From an uncultured Roseburia sp. (GTDB taxonomy: Bacteria; Bacillota; Clostridia; Lachnospirales; Lachnospiraceae), in the NCBI GenBank assembly GCA_947246475.1, contig CAMXSH010000002.1, positions 1 to 64,000 on the forward strand: 64,000 nucleotides of DNA. The letters run 5' to 3'. Position 1 is the stretch's first letter. Every line of letters starts with the position of its first letter. The notes under the pieces are model-generated. The model was not told the origin of the DNA. It worked only from the letters and a program-made list of their open reading frames with translations, and did not search any database. A program made the position numbers and the translations under genes. Positions 19,901 through 27,501 of the stretch are shown in pieces.

Positions 19901-22535
19901 GAGAAAACTTGATTTTTCAGCGGCGAAAAATCTGGAGAATATCGGGAACTCCGCTTTCCGTCAGAGCAATGTAACGGACGTACAGCTTACCAACTCACCA
20001 TTGGTTAAAGTTTCCGATGGTTTGTTTGACCAGTGTTCGTATCTGAAAAATGTTTCATTTGGGGATAAGGTACAGAGTGTGGAGCAGAATGTTCTCAAGG
20101 ATACAGTAAGCCTTTCTACCATAAGTATACCAGCGAGCGCTTCGATAAAAGGGACAGCCATCAGTGGAGCATTTGGTAAGGTTACCAAAGACAGGGAAAA
20201 TATAAAACAGCAGGCGGATCCTACTCTTAGTCTGTCATATAAGGAAAATGATGAGGTAGTGATACCAGTCCATGACAGCGTCAGGCTTCCAATCAATGCA
20301 TTTAATAAGGATGTATTAAATGGTTCTGTAAAAGTGGTGATCGTAGACGGATCCACGGAGACAGATATTCTCGGAAAATCTGCCCAGGGAATCCGGGCGG
20401 AATTTGATATGTCAAAAGAACCATATTCTTTCGTGCTTCATGGGGAAGGATATCTGAAAGATCCGGTGACCGTTAAGATCGAGGCCGGGGCAGGATTTAA
20501 ATACGCAAATGCAAAAAATACAGCTTGGACCAGCAGCCATACCTTTACTTACCGGGTATCTGTGCAGGATGTGCCGACCCAGAGTGTTTCTGTATCTGCA
20601 AGTGAGGATATTACGGTGAAAGGAAATCCATCCATGTATGATGAGACCACTGGCAAAAAAGCATTATACATCCCGGTAAAAAGTTCTGCAGCTGCGAATG
20701 GAATCAGGCTGACGGCAAAGATCGATCCTGTGGAAACTACCGATCAAGTGTCCTGGTCCTCAACAGATAACGAAGTGGCTGAGATCAGTGATATGCAGTA
20801 TGAGCCAGGGAGCGGTGTGGCAACGGCCCTTGTGAAATGTAAAAAGCCAGGAGATGCAACGGTTATGGTAAATTCCGGATCGGTTAATGACAAGATTGTT
20901 GTGACTGGTCAGATCCCAGTGGCAGCCGGAGGCTTAAGCTGTACAACCGATGGAAGCCTGTTGGATACTAATATTTCCAATAATGCTGTCTTTGGACTAT
21001 CCGTGGGTGACAGTGATAAGATTAGTATAGGGATGGATTACGGAAAGACGGAGTACGATGACAGTCTGCTGGGAATCTATGGAGAGAAGGCTGTAATTGA
21101 ATCTTCTGATGAAAATGTAGTCACAGTCAGTCCAGATGGAACTTTCCGGGCAGTAGGCGAAGGAACGGCAGTGATTACGGTCAAAGGGCAGGCGAGTGGA
21201 ACAAAAATGCAGTTTACCCTGCAGGTATCGAGAGAAAATAATTATACCCCATTCTCTGTGACGGTAACCGGCGCTAATGAGGTGAATGTTGGCGAGAGCA
21301 TACAGCTGTCAGCAGCGGTTGCTCCGAAGGTGGCGTCCCAGGCAGTGACATGGAGTGTAGCTTCTGGGAAAAATTGTGTTTCGGTAGATGAAGAGGGAAA
21401 GGTGACAGGACTAGCAAGAGGAGAGGCGACCATCGTAGCTGCATCCGCAGAAAAAGACAGCGTCAGGTCGGAAGCCTTTAAAGTTACAGTAAATGCTCCG
21501 TTAAAAGAACTGCGCATTCTGGATGGAAATGTGACATTGGAAGTGGGCAGAAGTATGAGCTTTGCGAGGACGACGAAGACGGATGCCACGAAAGGATTCT
21601 TTGTATCTCCATCGGATACCACAGATACGATTGAATGGATGAGCAGCAATGAAGGGGTTTTACAGGTTACTCAAGGAACGGACCGGAGTGTGACGGTCAA
21701 GGCTCTGGCGGTGGGAACAGCGGAACTGACAGGTACAGCTTCTTCCGGTGTACGTGCTTCTGTTGTGGTCAACGTGATTCAGAAAACAAATTCCATCACA
21801 GTAGAAAAAGAAGTAACTTTGAATGTAGGAAAAACCCACAAGCTGAATCCACAGAAAGTGCCAGCGAACTCGAATGAAGAAATGACTTATACATATTCTT
21901 CTGGTGATCCGAAGACTGCAATAGTGGATGCCAATGGTGTGATCCGGGCTGTGGCGCCGGGAAGGGTTGATATTAATGTGAGATCCAATACCGGAAAAAC
22001 GGCAGCCTGCCGTGTGACAGTCAAGCAGCCGGCGAATAAGATCACATTGCTGCTGAATCGTCCAAGTACTAAGACCGTTTATCTGGCAAAAGGTAAGAGC
22101 GTGACGCTGAATACCAGACTGGCACCGGAAAATACTACAGATAAGCTGATGTATAAATCCAGTAAGCCGAAGGTGGCAACTGTGACATCAAGTGGTGTTG
22201 TTACTGCAAAGAAAAAGGGATCTGCCAAAATAACGATTCAGGCAGATTCAGGAAAAAAGATCTCTGTAAAGATTGTGGTATCCAAGAAAGAGGTTAAGGC
22301 GAAGAAAGTAAAAATCAAGGCGCCAAAGACTGTGAAAAGGAAAAAGACAGTGAAGCTGACAGTCAGTCTCAAATCAGCCAAGTCTACAGACACACTTTCT
22401 TTCTCAAGCAATAAGCCAAACATAGCTCAGATCGATGCCTATGGTTATCTGAAGGCGAAAAAGAAAGGAAAGGTTAAGATCACAGTAACATCAAGTTCAG
22501 GTAAAAAAGCAGTGAAGACCATAAAAGTAAAATAA
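16950..22535 (+). CDS. Large secreted BspA-like leucine-rich-repeat protein with C-terminal BIG2 Ig-like domains
   Basis: 1861 aa; signal peptide; many LRR_5 units (LPDGVTKIGNNAFDACSNL, LPESLETIEEQAFGAA, FPTSLTTIGNSAFAQC); BIG2 units (VTWSVASGKNCVSVDEEGKVTGLARGEATIVAAS, MYKSSKPKVATVTSSGVVTAKKKGSAKITIQA). Confidence 0.92.
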   Translation: MMKKKGKMSVVVRVTSIMLALALVITSVQTAVSPGRDAKAATAESMGDMEMLSASHVPDSEVRNFYTILANAQKNLEVAQKKEDEAAIAAAEAVIQELSGMNAGAVVAKYGNNTTYTGQVYGRYLVNYPGKIDFTGLTVKNIQGIGWARSASEFDLSGVSVTEVPENEFAFCKMTKVVLPDGVTKIGNNAFDACSNLATLMIGTGEENIVDLTKINEVGASAFSGCAAVTAVKFADYDSSKPELKLGTRAFAACKSLGEIKIPIKTAANLGANAFEQCVKLVKVGLHNDLAYLSNGLFQGAGASEYNIRFYVIEKGENPSASQLPDNITYVGDNCFTNAWLWDMDLSTCSKLTKLNQYSFSVSKILSLKLPESLETIEEQAFGAATMASIVIPEKCTNIGAGAFNKCSIEEITLPDALTEIKANTFKACNNLDGSLIHLSENSKLEKIGSYAFADCESLKTTIFLKNLKNLTTIEEYAFANCVAYWKDENNNKVNNAYKEPAVASGLEEVILPDSVVSLGESVFADNYALRKADLGNGVKEIPDKAFYLASRGARLETVILPDNLLTIGKSAFENQTRLFTIGTSTAEKEGTLQFGSKLASIGDRAFAGCSVENAIRVSGVKAYALKEKVKTVSEPGLTQLMIFDYDNAYDKDNTDNAARAADYCRNIYIDETDILSKGSLPEGTFNEKGELEGSDYMELYIVAKKAWVDDDMLMPSEKDSTDKQIEIYKDEYETDTQAYKDRFYSKYDETLTDTFYCSQSNAGSVISLQSAAGKRECWIRAVVNSEIEHVSLPGESCRIDMTYVFGVRDVSLPDSMREDSLGASAFEKCFSLNKVTLSENLTEIKQNTFSGAAKEITSPNGSKYYDYYGLRTVYIPEGMKKIGDGAFQRCYNLYFKESSTSALGTSLESIGNNAFMECYSLETMKFPTSLTTIGNSAFAQCAVRNTSDADCKRETIIKEDQELKYTYYWNYEKYGKRREKTGLRKLDFSAAKNLENIGNSAFRQSNVTDVQLTNSPLVKVSDGLFDQCSYLKNVSFGDKVQSVEQNVLKDTVSLSTISIPASASIKGTAISGAFGKVTKDRENIKQQADPTLSLSYKENDEVVIPVHDSVRLPINAFNKDVLNGSVKVVIVDGSTETDILGKSAQGIRAEFDMSKEPYSFVLHGEGYLKDPVTVKIEAGAGFKYANAKNTAWTSSHTFTYRVSVQDVPTQSVSVSASEDITVKGNPSMYDETTGKKALYIPVKSSAAANGIRLTAKIDPVETTDQVSWSSTDNEVAEISDMQYEPGSGVATALVKCKKPGDATVMVNSGSVNDKIVVTGQIPVAAGGLSCTTDGSLLDTNISNNAVFGLSVGDSDKISIGMDYGKTEYDDSLLGIYGEKAVIESSDENVVTVSPDGTFRAVGEGTAVITVKGQASGTKMQFTLQVSRENNYTPFSVTVTGANEVNVGESIQLSAAVAPKVASQAVTWSVASGKNCVSVDEEGKVTGLARGEATIVAASAEKDSVRSEAFKVTVNAPLKELRILDGNVTLEVGRSMSFARTTKTDATKGFFVSPSDTTDTIEWMSSNEGVLQVTQGTDRSVTVKALAVGTAELTGTASSGVRASVVVNVIQKTNSITVEKEVTLNVGKTHKLNPQKVPANSNEEMTYTYSSGDPKTAIVDANGVIRAVAPGRVDINVRSNTGKTAACRVTVKQPANKITLLLNRPSTKTVYLAKGKSVTLNTRLAPENTTDKLMYKSSKPKVATVTSSGVVTAKKKGSAKITIQADSGKKISVKIVVSKKEVKAKKVKIKAPKTVKRKKTVKLTVSLKSAKSTDTLSFSSNKPNIAQIDAYGYLKAKKKGKVKITVTSSSGKKAVKTIKVK

Positions 22536-22542
22536 GTTTATG

Positions 22543-22571
22543 ACATATCAAAAGATCCCCCTGCATATACT
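22543..22571 (+). promoter_or_regulatory. Candidate sigma-E promoter of spoIVA
   Basis: ACATATC - 14 nt - CATATACT; -10 matches CATACAHT at 7/8 positions, -35 retains ATAT core. Confidence 0.55.
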
Positions 22572-22598
22572 TTAACAGTTTAGCAAGGGGGTTTTTTT
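22557..22598 (+). terminator. Hairpin plus T-run overlapping the spoIVA RBS
   Basis: ccccctgc (22557-22564) pairs with gcaaggggg (22583-22591), followed by T7 then ATG of spoIVA. Confidence 0.6.
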
Positions 22599-24077
22599 AT
22601 GGACAGTGGATATAATGTGTACGAAGATATAAACAAAAGAACCGGAGGAGAAATATATCTGGGAGTCGTTGGTCCTGTGAGAACCGGAAAAAGCACATTT
22701 ATTAAAAATTTCATGGAGATCATGGTCATACCAGAGCTGATGGACGAAGGAGAGAGGCAGAGAACCGTCGACGAGCTTCCCCAATCTTCGGATGGTAAGA
22801 CGATCATGACGACAGAGCCCAAATTTATTCCGAAAGATGGAGCAGCGCTTACGCTGCCGAGCGGCGCCGCCTGTAAGATCCGTTTGATCGACTGTGTAGG
22901 CTTTGTCGTGAAGGATGCCGCCGGCTATATGGAAGATGGAAAAGAGCGGATGGTGAAGACACCCTGGTCAGCCCAGGAAATACCTTTTACGAAGGCGGCA
23001 GAACTGGGTACAAGGAAAGTCATCGAAGAACATTCAAATATTGGTATCGTTGTTACCACAGATGGAAGTTTTACGGACCTCTCCAGAGAACAGTATGTAG
23101 AAGGAGAGGAAAAGACTGTTGAAGAATGCAGGAAGACTGGAAAGCCGACAATGATTATCTTGAACACGGTAAATCCCCACTCTGAGTCTGCCAAAAGCCT
23201 GGCCGAGGAGATGCAGCAGAAATATAACATGAGTGTCTTGCCCTTGGATTGTAAAAGGCTGAAAAAGGAGGATGTATATCTGATCATGGAAACAATTTTA
23301 TCGGACTTCCCCATTGGAAGGATTAATTTCTTTCTTCCCAAATGGGTAGAGTTTCTGGACAGGGACCACTGGCTGAAAAAGGATCTTTTGGAGCAGTGCC
23401 GGGAAATGCTCATGAATATGCGGCTTATGAAAGATGTGACCAAAGACCGTCTGAATCTGGAGGCCGATTATATCAAGGGAGTTTATATCCAGGATAAGCA
23501 GATGGAAAACGGCCAGGTCAATATCTCAGTGGAATTTGAGGAACACTACTATTATGAGATTCTCAGCGACATGATCGGAACCCCCATCACAGGAGAATAT
23601 GAGCTGATTGCTACCTTGAAGGAACTGGCAGGAAAACGGGCGGAATACGAATCCATTGGAACTGCGTGCGAACAGGTAAAAGGGCGGGGGTATGGAATCG
23701 TTACCCCGACAATGGAAGAGATTGAGATCGCAGAACCAGAACTGATCAAACATGGGAACAAATATGGAGTGAAAATCAAGGCGGTCTGCCCGTCCCTGCA
23801 TCTGATCCAGGCAAATATAGAGACAGAGATTGCGCCCATCGTAGGCAGCGAAGAGCAGGCGAAAGATCTTATTGAATATATTGAGATGAACAGCAAAGAA
23901 AATCCCGACGGAATTTTTGACACGAACATTTTCGGAAAAACGATACGGCAGCTGGTGGATGATGGCATCATGAATAAGGTCAACAGGCTGACAGAGGAGA
24001 GCCAGGTAAAACTTCAGGATACGATACAGAAAGTAGTCAATGATTCCAATGGCGGACTGGTGTGTATCATTATTTGA
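22599..24077 (+). CDS. spoIVA: Stage IV sporulation protein A (spore coat morphogenetic ATPase)
   Basis: YNVYEDINKRTGGEIYLGVVGPVRTGKSTFIKNFME, LIDCVGFVVKDAAGYMEDGKERMVKTPW. Confidence 0.97.
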   Translation: MDSGYNVYEDINKRTGGEIYLGVVGPVRTGKSTFIKNFMEIMVIPELMDEGERQRTVDELPQSSDGKTIMTTEPKFIPKDGAALTLPSGAACKIRLIDCVGFVVKDAAGYMEDGKERMVKTPWSAQEIPFTKAAELGTRKVIEEHSNIGIVVTTDGSFTDLSREQYVEGEEKTVEECRKTGKPTMIILNTVNPHSESAKSLAEEMQQKYNMSVLPLDCKRLKKEDVYLIMETILSDFPIGRINFFLPKWVEFLDRDHWLKKDLLEQCREMLMNMRLMKDVTKDRLNLEADYIKGVYIQDKQMENGQVNISVEFEEHYYYEILSDMIGTPITGEYELIATLKELAGKRAEYESIGTACEQVKGRGYGIVTPTMEEIEIAEPELIKHGNKYGVKIKAVCPSLHLIQANIETEIAPIVGSEEQAKDLIEYIEMNSKENPDGIFDTNIFGKTIRQLVDDGIMNKVNRLTEESQVKLQDTIQKVVNDSNGGLVCIII

Positions 24078-24091
24078 TTTCATGTAATGAT

Positions 24092-24126
24092 AAAAGGTTT
24101 CGGTTTATTTGACCGGGACCTTTTTT
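24092..24126 (+). terminator. Terminator downstream of spoIVA
   Basis: aaaaggtttcggt...accgggacctttttt hairpin plus T-run. Confidence 0.75.
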
Positions 24127-24606
24127 GGTGGGGATGACAGATATAAATTGAAAACCGCGGGTCCAAAGTCCCCATCTCCGTCTTTGTCACAAATGGCGAT
24201 AAATGGCGAACGAAGTTATGGAAATTAGGGGAAAAATCTGGTATTTACTATGGGCATCCCTTATAATGTAGAAAAACGTCAAAGGAAGGAAAGGGATATG
24301 AAGATTAAAAAGAAAATCAAAAAGGGCTGTGGTTATAGATTGGTCCTGGCATGGGGGCATGGGCATCTGGAAGAAAACTGACGGAATATCTGGCAGAGAA
24401 ATTTGACAACAGCGCACTATTACAGTGGAGATGTGTAATCTTTCACAAGAAATCGTAGACAGGATTACAATCAATCAAAGTTGGACCCGTTGACAAATGA
24501 AAGAAAAATGATCTGGTTTGAAAATTTCTCTGTAATTAAGTTTTTCTATGATAATTGTTTGAAAGGACTTTTGATGGTTTCAAATTTAAATAGGAGAAGA
24601 AAATTT

Positions 24607-24996
24607 ATGTGTAGTAATGTGATTTTTCAAGATCAAAATAAAACGTTTTTAGTTGAATTTCTTTATAAGGTCGAAAAATATTTTACTTATGAAATATACA
24701 TTTTGACATCAGGGTATTCTGGAAAGTGCAATTTTTGTATTCCAGAAGACAAACTTATAGCTTATGTTAAAAGAATTAGTAAAATAATGAACGATCTTAG
24801 TGGTGAATTTACAATAGAAGATTGCGAAAGTGATGCATATATAAAAGTATATTTTGAAAATATAAGAGAACTTTATTTAAGTGGTCAAATAGGGGGCACT
24901 TATGAAGATAATAATTTAAAGTTTAAATTGAGAGCAGACCAAACAATTTTATTGCGGCTTAAAAACAAATTATTATATGACTTGCAATCTACATGA
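24607..24996 (+). CDS. Putative immunity protein, WapI/DUF6228-like
   Basis: AT-rich ORF; LSGEFTIEDCESDAYIKVYFENIRELYLSGQIGGTYEDNNLKFKLRADQTILLRL resembles WapI-type immunity proteins; RBS aggaga before ATG at 24607. Confidence 0.45.
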   Translation: MCSNVIFQDQNKTFLVEFLYKVEKYFTYEIYILTSGYSGKCNFCIPEDKLIAYVKRISKIMNDLSGEFTIEDCESDAYIKVYFENIRELYLSGQIGGTYEDNNLKFKLRADQTILLRLKNKLLYDLQST

Positions 24997-25058
24997 CTAA
25001 ATCAGGATCAACATATTCTTTCACAACCAGAGTGTATATAAACACCCAGTTCTGTTTT

Positions 25059-25190
25059 TTATAAGTAATGTATGAGTGTTAAGAGGGATTCAATTGCTGG
25101 AAGAATCTCGGCTGCCTCTTGCACATCACTTTCCTGTAGCATGCGATGTGAATAAACCCTGAGATTTTCTCCATACTGATTACAAAGAGA
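25059..25190 (-). pseudogene. Fragment of a coding sequence (C-terminal remnant)
   Basis: Minus-strand frame reads LLSLCNQYGENLRVYSHRMLQESDVQEAAEILPAIESLLTLIHYL* with no plausible start. Confidence 0.35.
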
Positions 25191-25210
25191 TAATAATGGA
25201 GGAAGTGAAC

Positions 25211-26419
25211 ATGACCTTTGAAGAATTATACCGGAAAGTACTAAAGGATCGTCTGTGGGGAAGGTCCATATCAGAAAATGTCTCCAGGAGAAAACTGGAT
25301 TGCCTGTTCCATCCGGACAAATATCCCCTGGTCTGGAAAAACGAGCCCTGTGACTGTGAGGACGCCCAGTGCGTCACGGCGTGTATGTTCCGGGCACTGG
25401 AAGTCAGGGACGGGAAGGTGACGATGAACGCGGAAAACTGTACCGGATGTGCCCAGTGCATCGAGGCGTGCCAGAATAAAAATCTTACCTTCAGCCACGA
25501 TGCGGTAAAAGTGGTGGAGATCTTAAAAAGTTCAGAGGAGCCGGTGTATGCGATGATGGCGCCAGCCTATATTGGCCAATTTGGAGAGGATGCGACGCCG
25601 GGAAAGATCCGCAGTGCCCTGAAAGGTATGGGCTTTGCCGGGATGATCGAGGTGGCGGCATTTGCAGATATTCTTACGCTGAAAGAATCCCTGGAGTTCT
25701 GCGAAAATATGGATCACAAAGAAGGGTTTCAGTTGACCAGTTGCTGCTGTCCCATCTGGATCTCCATGATCCGCAAGGAGTTTGAGAAGATTGCGGGGCA
25801 TCTTCCACCGGCTGTCTCACCGATGATCGCCTGCGGCAGGATTGCCAAAGAACTTCACCGGGGATGTAAAACGATATTTGTGGGACCCTGTCTGGCAAAA
25901 AAAGCGGAGATCAGGGAGCCGGATCTGGTGGGAGATATTGACTGCGTACTGACCTTTCAGGAACTACAGGACATTTTTGCGGCGCTGGAAGTAGATTTTT
26001 CTAAAATGGAAGAAGATGAAAATGAGCATTCCGCAGCAGCAGGAAGACTGTATGCGAGAACTGGAGGGGTGAGTCAGGCCGTGAAGGAAAGTCTGGCGAG
26101 CCTCGATGAAAAATATGATCTGAAACCGGTATGTGCCTGCGGTGTCGCTGAGTGTAAAGAAATGCTGCAGAAAATACTTGATGGACATGTGGAGGGGAAT
26201 TTCTTTGAGGGAATGGCGTGTCCCGGCGGATGTGTCGGGGGACCGAAACGAATTATGGAGATCGATAAGACGACAGAACTGGTAAATGAATATGCCGATC
26301 AGGCAAAATACCGTACGCCGGGAGAAAATCCCTATGTCCTCGACCTCATCCAGCGGCTGGGCTTTCACACCGTAGAAGATTTTATCGAAAACAGCCGGAT
26401 ACTGACCAGGACATTTTAA
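25211..26419 (+). CDS. [FeFe]-hydrogenase large-subunit-like protein with N-terminal ferredoxin-type cluster region
   Basis: CxxxxCVTACMF and CTGCAQCIEAC ferredoxin motifs; H-cluster-like TSCCCPIW, VGPCLAKKAE, EGMACPGGCVGGP; RBS ggagga. Confidence 0.85.
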   Translation: MTFEELYRKVLKDRLWGRSISENVSRRKLDCLFHPDKYPLVWKNEPCDCEDAQCVTACMFRALEVRDGKVTMNAENCTGCAQCIEACQNKNLTFSHDAVKVVEILKSSEEPVYAMMAPAYIGQFGEDATPGKIRSALKGMGFAGMIEVAAFADILTLKESLEFCENMDHKEGFQLTSCCCPIWISMIRKEFEKIAGHLPPAVSPMIACGRIAKELHRGCKTIFVGPCLAKKAEIREPDLVGDIDCVLTFQELQDIFAALEVDFSKMEEDENEHSAAAGRLYARTGGVSQAVKESLASLDEKYDLKPVCACGVAECKEMLQKILDGHVEGNFFEGMACPGGCVGGPKRIMEIDKTTELVNEYADQAKYRTPGENPYVLDLIQRLGFHTVEDFIENSRILTRTF

Positions 26420-26451
26420 CAACTTCCTAACATTTATGTGGTAAAATGAAC

Positions 26452-26575
26452 GCATAAGCATGAACGCAGACTTTTAAGAATACGATGCCTGCTTGTAGGC
26501 AGATCGTGTTCGCAAAAAGTCTATGTGAGTGTAACGAACACGGAGAAATCGAAGATTTCGGAGTGAGGCTTATGC
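26452..26575. repeat. Nested palindromic intergenic element
   Basis: Terminal gcataagc (26452-26459) / gcttatgc (26568-26575); agactttt (26468-26475) / aaaagtct (26515-26522); acgatgcct...aggcagatcgt; cgtgttcg (26506-26513) / cgaacacg (26535-26542); gaaatc-gaa-gatttc. Confidence 0.85.
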
Positions 26576-26672
26576 ACCATTTGTTGGGGGCAAAATGCTT
26601 TTTGACCACAACATCATAAAATACTACCATAGCCCGGTGGCGGCAGCGCCGGGCGAAGAGGAGGATTTAGTT

Positions 26673-27323
26673 ATGGCACGCATATTGGTGGTAGAGGATG
26701 AGGAAACCATCCGTAATCTCATCTGCTGGAATCTGGAGCTGGTAGGCCACAGTTCCAGTTCGGCGGCGGATGGCTGGGAGGCAAAGCGGATGTTGGAAAG
26801 ACAGCAGTTCGATCTGATACTGCTGGATGTCATGCTTCCTGGCATCGACGGTTTCCGGCTGGCAGAATATTGCAGCGGGACGCCGGTGATGTTTGTGACA
26901 GCGAAGGATGAGATACAAGATAAAATGAAAGGATTTCAGGCAGGAGCCGAAGATTACCTGGTGAAACCATTTGAAATAGTGGAACTGCTTGCCCGGATCC
27001 ATGTCATTCTCAGGAGAAATGGGACGGATGAAAGCGGAATACGCTTCGGAGATGTGAGGATTGATATGACGAGCCGGGTTGTCTGCCGCAAGGGTGTGGA
27101 AGTGGAATTGACACCACAGGAGTATGAATTGTTTGAGGCATTGGTGAGGAACCGGAATATAGCCCTGTCCAGAGAAAAGCTTCTGGAGCTGGCATGGGGG
27201 TTTGACTATGAGGGGGATACGAGGACGGTGGATGTACATATACAAAAACTCCGCCAGAAATTAGGGCTGGAAAAAGCGATCAAGACGGTATATAAGGTAG
27301 GATACCGGTTAGAGGAAATGTGA
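26673..27323 (+). CDS. OmpR-family response regulator
   Basis: MARILVVEDEETIRNL, LILLDVMLPGIDGF, KPFEIVELLARI, winged helix GDTRTVDVHIQKLRQKL. Confidence 0.9.
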   Translation: MARILVVEDEETIRNLICWNLELVGHSSSSAADGWEAKRMLERQQFDLILLDVMLPGIDGFRLAEYCSGTPVMFVTAKDEIQDKMKGFQAGAEDYLVKPFEIVELLARIHVILRRNGTDESGIRFGDVRIDMTSRVVCRKGVEVELTPQEYELFEALVRNRNIALSREKLLELAWGFDYEGDTRTVDVHIQKLRQKLGLEKAIKTVYKVGYRLEEM

Positions 27324-27482
27324 CTAAAGTCGCGAGAGCGGCAGTGGCAAGCTTGCTTGTCCACTGACATTTGAGCGACGGACATCATGAGTACGAGCGA
27401 AGCGAAGTACGAATGTGCCTGTGCGAAGCACAGGGTCACACGCTTTTCACAAATTATTTGTGCCACCTGTGGCGGCATGTCT
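27324..27482. repeat. Palindrome-rich insert between response regulator and kinase genes
   Basis: Hairpins agtggcaagc-tt-gcttgtccact, cctgtgc-gaa-gcacagg, cacaaat-t-atttgtg, gccac-ct-gtggc; flanked by identical 10-mers ggaaatgtga at 27314-27323 and 27483-27492. Confidence 0.82.
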
Positions 27483-27501
27483 GGAAATGTGAGGGATAAG
27501 A

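Noticed and set aside
16950-22535. Possible sortase (LPXTG) anchor on the LRR/BIG2 protein
   Set aside because: C-terminus is ...KKAVKTIKVK* with no LPXTG, hydrophobic segment or second anchor
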